From: Neoceratodus forsteri
Lineage: Eukaryota; Chordata; Ceratodontiformes; Ceratodontidae
Direction of reading: 5' to 3'
Assembly: GCA_016271365.2 (NCBI GenBank)
Contig: CM057453.1
Span: forward strand, 1,093,102,001-1,093,166,000
Length of the DNA: 64,000 nt
Shown here: piece after piece, positions 34,337-43,725 of the stretch
Position numbering within the stretch: the first letter of the stretch is position 1
Layout: each line of letters begins with the position of its first letter
The notes under the pieces: model-generated
Told to the model about the DNA's origin: nothing
What the model saw: the letters and a program-made list of their open reading frames with translations, nothing else
Database searches by the model: none
Program-made: the position numbers and the translations under genes

Positions 34337-37300
34337 TTGGCTACTATTCGGCTATCCTCCTTTAATGTCTGTAGTCTTATAAACTACGAAAGACAGACTG
34401 CTTTTTTTCACTTTGCTGCTTCCCTCCATACTGATATTCTCTTAATCCAAGAGATTCGCTTAAAGTCTATTTTTGAAATTAAGCAAGTTAAAAGGAGCTG
34501 GGTGTGGGGTCCCTCATACTGGACATTTGGTGATGATTTAGCAGACGGTATAGCAATACTGTTCACATCTACGGCTTTTTCCATCTCACGCATTATAGAC
34601 ATTTTCCGAGGTAGAGCTTTGATTTTAGATTGCACTTTTCAGGCCCATTCCCTTCGCATTATCAATCTTTATGCTCCTCAATCCAAGGCTGCTAGAATCA
34701 GTTTACTCAAACTAATTAAACCTTATCTCTGTACATGTAAACATATTATCTGGGGTGGTGACTTCAGCTGCTCTATAGATGTTTCCTGTAGGACAGCGGC
34801 TGGGAAAAAAATACATTATGATTCTCATGCTTTATGTGTTTTAGTGAAGGACGCTGGTTTAACTGATGCCTGTCATGCTCTGAGATCTGATGCTGGATAC
34901 ACTTATCACAGATCCATTTACCATACTAGAATTGACTATTTTTTTTCCTCACGCTATTGTATCCCGCATCAGATGTCGGTTCAGCCCTTTGAGCTCTCTG
35001 ATCATCATTTATTAACTGGGAAATTTTCTCTGGGTTCTGCCCCTCCGGTCTTTTTTTCGAACACAAACTTGTGGAAACTTAATTCCTTGTTTTCCCATTT
35101 TACTGCTCTGGCACAAGTGTGATCACTTTTTTGGGCCCGGATTTCTGTCCTTTGTTGCTACGATTCCGTTTGGACATGGTGGCATGATATGAAAGTAGTC
35201 TTACGGAATTTTTTTCAGACTATGGACAGACGTATGGCCAGGGTCAAATATCTTACATATTTAGGTTACAGAAATCAATTGTACAAACTTTTGTCATATT
35301 CTGTTTCCTCCCCTATCGATTATTCTTTTCAAATCAAAAAATTACATCAATGCATGTTTGTGCATCAATATGATAGTGCCCGCACCTTAGAGTTCCTGAT
35401 GAGAGTTGGTACTTCAGCTTCCCCCTCCGCTAATCCCTTTTTAGCTTATAAAGAACGGCTGCATGCTACGGTCATGCAGGGTCTCTATGACCCAGTGGGC
35501 ATCATTGATTACTCCATTTCGGGTATGCTGACAATAGCTACCTCCCATTTGCAGACGCAGTTTGGAGATGCGCCCCGTTGTGAGACTGTCTTGTCTGATG
35601 TTTTTACGGCACGTGTTCCACAGGTCTCTGTACATCATGCTTCGGACTCTATAGTCTTAATTACACAAGAGGAAGTGGCTCATGCCATTTCTCAGCTGAA
35701 ATTAGGAGTAGCCCCTGGTCCAGATGGCCTTACTCATAAATTCTATAAGATGTTTCAGGAGGATTTAGCGGAAGTTTTGACACAGGTATATAATTATGTT
35801 TTGCAGGGAAGGGACGGGACCTCAGACTTTGGGTTATCTATTTTGAAATTTATATATAAAAAAGGAGATAAGTGTTCACTACATAACTGGAGACCGCTTC
35901 ATCTCCTTAATACTGATTATAAGATTTTAGCAAAACTTCTTAGTACTCGATTGCAGCAGATGGCACCTGATGTTATAGACCTTTCACAGTCTTGTGCTAT
36001 TCCTGGACGCTCTATTCAAACAAATCTGTTCATGTTACGGGAAATTTTCTAAGCAAAACAGACGCGTCCCCTCGCTGGTTTTGTTCTCTTCTTGGATCAA
36101 GCGAAGGCGTTTGATTCAGTGCATCACTCATACCTATTCCAGATCATGAAATTATATGGCATCCCAGATGTATTTCTCACATGGCTTACTCATTTATTTT
36201 CCATAGTTAGTTTTACCCCTTTAATTAACGGATATTTGGGGGATAATCTACCCCAGAAAGTTGGGATACGACAGGGCTGTCCGTTAAGCCCTTTATTGTA
36301 TACTTTTGCTTTGGACCCTATTATTTGACAAATTAAATGGGACTCACAGATTGTGGGGTTGGCTCCCTGTTCAACTTTACTTCCGGAAAAAATTTCTGCA
36401 TATGCAGATGACGTGGTTTTATTTGTACAAAATAAAGATTCTGGAGATAGGGCAATCCAGATCATTCAGAACTTTACATCAGTTTCAGGTGGGACTCTTA
36501 ACCTCCAGAAAAGTGTGTCTATTCCTTTAGATACGGATTCCACCTATGTCTCAGAGGTGGGTGAAATTCGGACAAGCACTGACCCGTAACGGATATTGGG
36601 CGTATGGTTCAATGTTGCAGATGTGGCAACATTTAATTGGGAAAAGCGACTTATTATTGGGGAGAATAAGGTACAAATGTGGAAGACTTAGAAATTGGGG
36701 AAAAAGAAACGAGTTTTGCTAATTAAGACATTTTTACTTCATATTTTTTTATATCTCAGTTATGTTTATGCCCCTCCCAACACTTAGAGACAAGAATATT
36801 TAGTATTTTCTTTCAGATGGTATGGGGTAGCCGACTTAATCCTATTAAAAGAGACATCACATATTTACCCATACAGAAAGGGGGTCTTGGGATGGTTCAC
36901 CCCATTGCTTTTTTTCTTTCTTTCCTTTTCATCTCTTTCAATGCGTCCGTTACACAACCCATAATTGCAATACATGAGTCAGCAATGCCATACTGTCTGT
37001 TATGGATAAATGGGACGCTTTACCACCCAAACATTCTCGCCATTTGTATATTCCATCATATGCCATAGACAGTTTACGTAAGTTAAGATTCTGGAAATTG
37101 CGAAAATCATCTATCCTGACGCTCACTAGACGACAACTCTATCAAACCTTTCTAAATGTTACAAAACCAGTGTTGCTTTTTCCAGAATGTACCCCTTCCC
37201 GTATGAAGTATGCTTTCCTGTTTCTTCTTGATAAAAGAATCCTGCACCATATGTGGGATGTCACCTGGCTATGTTGCCATGGCAGGTTAAATGTACGTGG

Positions 37301-37560
37301 TAATTTGAAACATAAGTCTTCTCAAGAGCGGTATTGTCCTAAGCCTTCTTGTTTTCAGATAGAGGAGACAATGGCTCATTTATTTTTTGATTGTGCAGAC
37401 ACCCGTTTATTTTGGAAAACTTTAGCTAACAAGTGGCAATGGCCTTTCTTAAGTAGAATCACCTATCAAACATTAATACTAGGTGACTTTTCTGGGCCAT
37501 GGAGCAAATTTCATCACAGTACTTTAAGGGTCATTTTTTTCCATGCGTAAATATTATTTG
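34337..37560 (+). pseudogene. Tx1-like LINE ORF2 (endonuclease, RT, Cys/His tail), broken
   Basis: Endonuclease at 34337-35040: SSFNVCSL, LIQEIRL (active-site Glu), WGGDFSC, TRIDYFFSS and LSDHHLL. RT: GVAPGPDGLTHKFYK (35708-35750), WRPLHLLNTDYKILAKLLSTRL (35890-35955), FLDQAKAFDSVHHSYL (36088-36135), GIRQGCPLSPLLYTFALDPI (36262-36325) and AYADDVVLF (36399-36425). C-terminal CPKPSCFQIEETMAHLFFDC (37337-37395). Stops at 35120-35122 and 36050-36052 and frame changes near 36330 and 36600 inactivate it. No ORF of comparable length elsewhere in the window keeps all motifs. Confidence 0.85.
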
Positions 37561-37660
37561 TGCCAAGCACAATGTCAGTATGTTTTACAGCAACTTCCGA
37601 CCTTGCCACGTACTATTATACTGACAATGGAAACAGCACTGTTGAATCTAATGGAATTGG

Positions 37661-39440
37661 AACATAGAAACATAGAATTTGATGGCAGATAAGGACTGCT
37701 TGGCCCACCCAGTCTGCCCATTTCCCTACCTAATGGATAAGCTGCAGATCCTAGTTAACCAGCAGCCTACTTCTTCCTACTCCCAACTCCTAGAATTGCC
37801 TTATGACTGTCCCATGCATGCTTGAATTCCACCACTGTTTTTGACTCCACAACCTCCTCCGGAAGGCCATTCCATGCATCCACAACCCTCTCTGTGAAAA
37901 ATACTTCCTTAAATTACCTCTGAGCTCGCCTCTATCTTCAAATTTGCCCCTCGTTCTTGCACACCTCTTTTTTGAAAGATGCTACCTCTTGGACTTTGTT
38001 GATTCCCTTGAGGTACTTGAAAGTTTCTATCATGTCCCCCTCTCCCTCCTTTTCTCGAGGCTATATATTAAACTCCTTAACTCTCTCTTCGTATGTCTTC
38101 CGGTGCAGACCCTGCACCATTTTAGTAGCCCTCTTCTGGACAGCTTCCATCCTGTCTATGTCTTTGTGGAGACTGGGTCTCCAGAACTGCACGCAGTACT
38201 CCAGATGGGGTCTCACCAGCTGTCTGTACAGAGGGATAATAACTTCCTATTTTCTATTGGTGATGCCTCTCCCTATGCATCCCAGTATCCCCCCAGCCCT
38301 CCTTGCTGCCCTCTCACATTGCTTGCCCACCTTTAGGTCATCTGATATGACTACCCCCAGGTCCCTTTCCATTTTTGTTGTTGTTAGTATCTCACCCCCC
38401 ATTGTGTACTCTTCCCCTGGGTTTTTGTTTCCCAGGTGCATTACCTTGCACTTCTTAGCATTGAATCTAAGCTGCCATACATTTGACCATTCCTCTAACC
38501 TTGCCAAGTCCCTTCTCATCCTTTCGACCCCACCTTGTGCATCAACTCTGTTGCAGATCTTTGTGTCATCTGCAAAGAGACATACTTTTCCTTCCAGTCC
38601 TCTGCAATGTCACTCATAAAGACATTGAAGAGGACCAGTCCTAATACTAAACCTCATGTACCCCACTAGTAACCCCTCTTCAGAGTGGATCCATTTACTA
38701 TTACCTCTGTGTCCTATTCTCTAGCCAATTCTTTACCCAGGCTGTCATCTTGGGACCCACTCCTGGGCTGGCTAACTTGTATATTAATCTTTATGTGGGA
38801 CTGTGTCAAATGCCTTGCTAAAGTCTAGGTAGCCATGTCCACAGCCCTCCCTGATCTACTACTTTGGTCACCCAGTCAAAGAAATCAATCAGATTTGTCT
38901 GGCATGACCTTCCCATGTGAATCCATGCTGCCTTGGGTCCCGTGCCCTCTGGCCTCTAGATACTGACAATTCTTTCCTTCAGAAGTGATTCCATCATTTT
39001 CCCTACCACTGAGGTTAAACTAACAGGTCTGGAGTTTCCTGCTTCTGCCTTGCTCCCACTTTTGTGAAGGGGAATCGCATCTGCCCTCCTCCAGTCCTCG
39101 GGTACCACCCCATCCTCCCATGATTTGTTAAAGAGGGTAGTCAGTGGTGTCACTAGTTCTACCCTTAGTTCTTTTAGAATTCTGGGATGAATCCCATCAG
39201 GCCCCATTGCTTTGTCCACCTTCAGTTTTAAGAGTTCTTTCTGAACCCTTTCTTCTGTAAATGGGCTGGTATCAACTTCTGTATCCAGAGTGTTTCTACT
39301 GTTTGTTTTAGGTACCTCCCCCTCTTCCTTTGTAAATACTGAGCAAACATATTTGTTTAGTATCTCTGCCTTTTCACAGTCACCCTCTGCCCACCCTCCC
39401 TCCCTTTATTAACATTGTCAGCTTTCCCTACACCGCTTTC
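37661..39440 (-). mobile_element. CR1 LINE, 5'-truncated, inside the Tx1-like LINE
   Basis: On -: MGPDGIHPRILKELRVELVTPL (39205-39140), EDWRRADAIPLHKSGSKAEAGN (about 39105-39040), SLTSVVGKMMESLLKERIV, a degraded middle, LRFNAKKCKVMHLGNKNPGEEY (38475-38410), CIGRGITNRK and RVVDAWNGLP-type sequence near 37880. The 3' end TCTATGTTTCTATGTT is at 37661-37676. Closest in this window to the CR1 at 7265-8999 (both carry GNKNPGEEYTMG). Confidence 0.87.
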
Positions 39441-39642
39441 AGTTCTTATGGAAACATATTACTTTTTTGCATTAATGTTGTATACACGCTGTTGTGATCT
39501 GATGAATGTATTTTTTTCTCTCCTGTTATAACTTGTTTTGTATACAGTTAATGTGCTATTATTGATGATTTTTTTCTGTTTAATATCAAATTTCTATGCT
39601 TGATGTTATATTTTCTTTGCTCAATAAAATTCCCCTACTCTT

Positions 39643-39848
39643 TTCAGTAAGTGCCATGGGATCTTTAACATCCACCTGAACTACCACCAATCCAGGCAGA
39701 TGGGACCTCTGTTAATGTCTCATCTGAAAGACGGCACCTCAGAAGTGCAGCACCCCTCTCATGCTGCACTACAGTGTCAGTACTGGGATATTAACCCAAG
39801 TGCCAGATGTGGGAACTGAACCCACTGCCCTCTGATCTCCTGGCCTCA
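39643..39848 (-). mobile_element. tRNA-SINE with conserved vertebrate core, 5' half
   Basis: Read on -: a head with B-box-like GGTTCAGTTCC (39812-39822), then the block GAGGTGCCGTCTTTCAGATGAGAC (39725-39748) and GTTAAAGATCCCATGGCAC, a core I recall from tRNA-derived V-SINE/DeuSINE-type families of several vertebrate groups (from memory, not searched). It continues at 31810-31995 after the Tx1-like insertion. Confidence 0.72.
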
Positions 39849-40369
39849 GAAACAACCTAGTGTTATATAGCTACAAATAAAAAGAGTTTTAATTAGTAAG
39901 AACTGGCAGCAGCTGTGATACAGGCTAGCTGATTTCTCAAATGCATATCACTTCAGTTCAGCACTGACATTCAGATGATCAGCTTTTTAGAAGAACAAAA
40001 TGTGGATTTTCAGCTAATTCATCTGAACAAATACCAGAGTCTGAGTTAGTAAAAACCCTGGACAGCAAACAATGAACTCAGACTGCTCTAAATGGGAAGT
40101 TAACAACTCGTCACTTCTTCAGTCAAGCAGAAACTTACACTGCTGAAGCTGTAGCTTAGTCCAGTATGATGTCATCACTCTCCAAGGCTCAGTCAGAGGG
40201 ACAGAAAGTCTGTTTCCAGTTAGTGTAGAACAATTAAACAAATGCCACAGTCCCCTGCCACCACAAAATCAAATAGCATGACATTTTCAGGAAACACTAC
40301 TCATGGCACAGGGACTTGAATTCAGGCTTTTTTTAAACAATGTGTAAAATGGTTGTCATTGATCTTTAA

Positions 40370-42150
40370 GGCATAACTAGGCTGACAGAGATCATGGACT
40401 CCACAACATACACCTTTCTAGCAGCCTAGTCAGTCTTATGGGACTCCTTGTCTGGAGGCTTGTCAACATCCCCCTGGTGTCAGGACTTGCGGAACACTGA
40501 ATCCATGACCAGCCCCTCCATGGAGGGGTGGTCCGAGAACCCAGAGAGGGATCCCGTAGAGTCTGTGTACTTGCAGATCATACTGGCAGAGGGTGCCGGG
40601 CAGGATACTGGACACTGCCAAACCTCCAGTGCTGGTCCCAAAGTGGCCAACACCACAGGGAGGGAAACCCCTGGGATTCATCTCAGTCCAAAACCTAAAG
40701 GGGATGCTTGGTCCTTTTTTGGACCGGCTCAGGCAGGACAGACATGGACTCTGAGATGAGTCAGAGAAGTGTCCCGAAGGTCATCTCTTCGACTGATCCT
40801 CGGTCAAGGAGGAGAGTCCTAGAGGAGGCCATGGACTCATAATCTGAGTTGTCTGAGGACTCCTGAAAAATGCCCCTCAACCATTCCCCTCCCCCCCGGG
40901 TATCCTCTCCTGAAGTGATCTTCACCAACAACTGACCTGGCAAGCCAGTGCCCAAACAGACCTCCCTGGTTGGAGCACCCACCATCAGCTGCAGTGGTGT
41001 GGTGTCTCTACCTGAAGAGGTGGAGAAGCAGATGCAGGGGGGCACCTGCATGGTGTGGATGGGTGGGGCGCCTCTGGTGTCAGCCAGGTGATCAGAGGTA
41101 CAGAGAGTAGAACCCTACCCTGCACCATGATGGCCCACTGTTGCCAGACGAGCTTCTTATAGCACTTTTGCAGTTGTGACGGTGCCTCTTCTCACTCAAG
41201 GATAAAGAGGTCGAGGAACATTGACGGCGATGCCTCCCAGTCAAGCAGGATCAAGAGTGGGAACGCCATGATCACAATCTTGGTTGCAACCTCGGCCGTT
41301 GACTGATAGTGAGTGGAGCCTCCTGGCTGATTATGGTAAACCCCTTGCTGGCCTGCGTTAAGCAGCATGGGCATGGAAGGCTCCACCGCCGGTGCAGGTG
41401 ACTCCTGCCAAGGACCAGTCGAGGACAACTACAGGACTACATCCTCCTGTGTGAAGACCAGGAGCGCTGGGGTCTGCAAGATTAAATCCTCAACCTCGTC
41501 CAACGCCTGGTCACCAAGCTTGAAAAATACCTCAACGACCTGCTTGACCAGAGTTGACTGGCTGGACAGGGGATGTGAAAAGCCCTTGATCTGCCTCTCT
41601 ACTGCAGCCACCAAACAATTCAGTGCATTGAGGAACCGGAAGAACTGTGCTCTCTCCTGGCCCCACGACCAGTGCCAACTTGTGCTTCTTACCACTGCAG
41701 TGGGCAGGGCTATCCCCCAGGGCCTAGAGGGCCTACATGTCTTGGAATCCTCCAGTGAATGACCCTGCAATGCTGTCCTGAGTCGGGAACAGTGCCGAGA
41801 CCAAGGAGTAGCCTTCTGCAGCCGCTGCTGCCTCCACCTCAAGGGCAGCAAGTTGCTGAGCTGACCCGGCCCTAGGACGTTCCTTCAGATTCCGTTCCGA
41901 AGGCCCACTCAGCAAAAGCAGGAGTTTCCTGTCCTCAAGAGACTCTGGAAGCATGCTTAAGCGAAGGTCACAGCTGGTCACTTTGTGTTGCCCACCCAGG
42001 CAGTACACGTACATGTCATGCAGGTCAGTGACCAACATCTTCTTTTGACACCGAATACAGAATTTGAACTTCGGCTTCCATTGCGTCATCATAAATAGAT
42101 CAATGAGGGGAATCAAAGAAACTGAGAGAGTAAGCTAAGTAAATCAAAAA
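40370..42150 (-). pseudogene. gag of DIRS-C, N-terminal part (right of the nested insertion)
   Basis: Reading leftward: KFKFCIRCQKKM..LHDMYVYCLGGQHKVTSC (42065-41965), a Cys/His motif shared with gag of DIRS-D and DIRS-B; a region of charged and S/P-rich sequence; VCKYTDSTGSLSGF-type block; PPDKESHKTD and AARKVYVVESM (about 40465-40405), matching PPDKESKKLDHAGRKVYAASS in DIRS-D. The next codons are interrupted at TTAA and continue at 23744. Frames are broken. Confidence 0.82.
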
Positions 42151-42189
42151 AACTTCAAAGGCGGAGTTTGCCTATGGTGCACTAAACCT

Positions 42190-42355
42190 AAGCGGGAGCC
42201 ACAAAGGAGGTGACTTGTTCTTCCAGCGAAAGACTGATTCGAGGGATATACCACCCGGGTGGTGGGATGAGCTTAACTTAAAGACTTCCAGTCAATCAGA
42301 CCATTCCATTGGAACTATGAGAGTTTGGATAGTAAACCATATCCACGCCCCTAGA
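42190..42355. repeat. Right ITR of DIRS-C
   Basis: Inverted partner of 19694-19860; outer tip TATCCACGCCCCTAG at 42340-42354. The inner part includes CCACCCGGGTGGTGGGATGAGC. Confidence 0.85.
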
Positions 42356-42544
42356 ACAAAAGTTGTGCTTCAGCACTGACCCTGTATATTGAAAGGTGTG
42401 CATCTGTTGTTAGCCATAAATGTGTTGGTAATGTAAGTTAAAGACATTCCGTCTTGTATATGAACTCTAGATCTTCCTGACTGCCTCCCAGCTTTGGAGG
42501 CAAAGGATCTAGCTGACCTCAACATTACTAATGCTTTTGCAAGC

Positions 42545-43215
42545 CCTGGCTTAAACTGTGCTGGCCTGGCAGGGTCTCGGGCCCAGCTCAAACGCCAGCC
42601 CATCAGCGCAGCAGTAGGACTACAGCTATGATGCCGACTACTTGGGTTCAGGAATGAGCCTGGGTCACTGGGGACTAGCTGAGGGAAGGAGGCTGAAGAG
42701 TCCCAGGAGACCCTCTCCTCTGAGAGGGAGAGAGACTAATCGCCACCAGTTGAGCACCACCTGGGGGTGCCCAGGTGGTACAAACTCAACGGTGACAGCA
42801 GTGGGAGGGGAGAGGCAGGGGATCTTGCAGTGTGAATGCCTATTCATGGCCCAGCGTCTCCAGGGAGGGACACAGAACGGAACAAACACCCTCCTGACTC
42901 AGCAGGATGACACCAGTATACTCTGGTCCTGTACCACCAACCCACCCAGCATGAGGAGCTCTGCTGCCAACCAATTTGACTTCAGTCAGAGGGACTGCAA
43001 CACCCTCCCTCCCCCCTCCGAATTCTACTCCAGTCGGAATTGGCACTTCCTCACTGGCCAGCTGTGTCATGAGAAGGGCTCCCCATGGGAAAGGTAAGCA
43101 GGGATCTCTGGGGTCCGGTGAAGGTGATGGGGCTGGGTGGTTGCCTGTTTGAAGGGAGCCAGAATAAGGGAAGAAAAAGCAGCAATTTAAAAAATAAAAA
43201 TAAATTAAAAAAGGC
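42545..43215 (+). mobile_element. SINE-like element, long copy of the 12739-13311 family
   Basis: Shares with 12739-13311 the head (GGGTTCAGGAATGAGCCTGGGTCA against GGGTTCGGGAACGAGCCCGGGCCA) and the tail AAGGTAAGCAGGG..AGAATAAGGGAAGAAAAAGCAG with A-rich end (43183-43215). A middle module GGGAGGGGAGAGGCAGGG (42804-42821) is shared with 50462-50479. Left boundary approximate; no TSD identified. 42357-42544 shows nothing recognisable. Confidence 0.68.
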
Positions 43216-43304
43216 CTGGCGAAAAAAAATTTTGAGTAATTTGAGCAGTGTGGTCCTCTTATCAAAGAAGACAGTATGTAAAGTTATGGAATATAGTGAG
43301 TTTC

Positions 43305-43343
43305 TCGTGTGTGTGTGTGTGTGTGTGTTAGTTAGTTAGTTAG
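43305..43343. repeat. Microsatellite (GT)n then (TTAG)n
   Basis: About 12 GT dinucleotides followed by four TTAG units immediately upstream of DIRS-D. Confidence 0.95.
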
Positions 43344-43454
43344 TCCATTTCCCTCTCCTCCACATGATCATTACTTTTTCCCACGGTATCCAACGATATT
43401 TATTTGTTTCAAATTTTCACCAGGAAAAAACTGCTGAGCTGGTAACATCTTGTT

Positions 43455-43620
43455 CTAGGGACATGGATATGTTGTTCATCCACACTGTCTGGCAGGTTCC
43501 TTGCCGCTTTAAATCTTGCTGGAAGGTCTTCAAGCTGGCTCCTCCCACCCACCCGGGTGGTAAAACTCTTGGCTCCGCCCCATGACGCCAGATCTTCCTT
43601 ACCGCTTGGAAGCTCAGGTT
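43455..43620. repeat. Left ITR of DIRS-D
   Basis: Starts CTAGGGACATGGATATG and continues GTTGTTCATCCACACTGTCT, CTCCTCCCACCCACCC, CCGCCCCATGACGCCAGATC; inverted partner of 49165-49326. Ends near GGAAGCTCAGGTT. A TATA-like TATAAG follows at 43640, a plausible but unproven promoter for the gag transcript. Confidence 0.9.
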
Positions 43621-43725
43621 CCCTCCTTAACGCTCTGCGTATAAGACTGGTTCCTAATTCTTCGAATTTTCGAAATTAAAAGTTTTTGCTAAAAAGACTT
43701 CGGTCTTCTCTCCCTCGCGGCTGCG

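Larger units (their letters stand above)
31996..39626 (+). mobile_element. Tx1-like (L1-superfamily) LINE, near full length, in a SINE
   Basis: ORF1 with CCHC knuckles, then ORF2 with endonuclease, RT and a C-terminal Cys/His motif, all on +. The SINE sequence flanking it is duplicated: AAATTCCTCTGTTCTT at about 31980-31995 and AAATTCCCCTACTCTT at 39627-39642 (13 of 16 identical, an old TSD). AATAAA ends the element at 39622-39627. A CR1 sits in the 3' region (37661-39440). Net length about 5.8 kb. Confidence 0.83.
23749..40365. mobile_element. Giant palindromic (foldback) DNA transposon with TTAA target duplication, ~3.1 kb before later insertions
   Basis: TTAA at 23745-23748 and 40366-40369 flanks an element beginning AGATCAATGGCAGC and ending with its near-perfect reverse complement. 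The first ~92 bases of each end differ at about 5 positions by eye. The inverted identity does not stop after a short TIR: it continues through AT-rich sequence, into a 43-bp minisatellite, to a ~100-bp spacer near 28262-28370. Later insertions at 23991-26940, 29085-31628 and 31810-39848 (13.5 kb) break the arms. TTAA duplication is used by piggyBac and Kolobok transposases; no transposase gene is seen, so it is non-autonomous and its superfamily is open. Confidence 0.88.
28370..40365. repeat. Right arm of the palindromic element (~1.40 kb plus two nested insertions)
   Basis: Arm segments 28370-29084, 31639-31809 and 39849-40365. Joining logic: CCATCAAAGAACTGA at 29070-29084 continues as AAATTTGTGAGTTCAT at 31638, exactly as in the uninterrupted left arm (inverted, 27357-27385); TTTAGATTTATAT at 31790 continues as AGTGTTATATAGCTAC at 39849, matching left-arm 27190-27240. 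Confidence 0.85.
19668..42356 (-). mobile_element. DIRS-C: DIRS element split by a 16.6-kb nested insertion
   Basis: Left ITR, ICR, YR, RT/RNase H and the 3' half of gag lie at 19668-23744; the 5' half of gag and the right ITR lie at 40370-42356. Gag homology to DIRS-D is continuous across the TTAA at 23745-23748/40366-40369. Without the palindromic element and the 250-bp insert at 20868-21117 the element is about 5.8 kb, like DIRS-D. Frameshifts and stops throughout. Confidence 0.92.

Noticed and set aside
23749..40365. Maverick/Polinton or a herpesvirus-fused piggyBac giant transposon
   Set aside because: The size (16.6 kb) and long inverted ends suggest it at first, but no polymerase B, integrase, capsid or ATPase gene is present; every internal gene belongs to a nested LINE and the TSD is TTAA, not the 6 bp of Mavericks.
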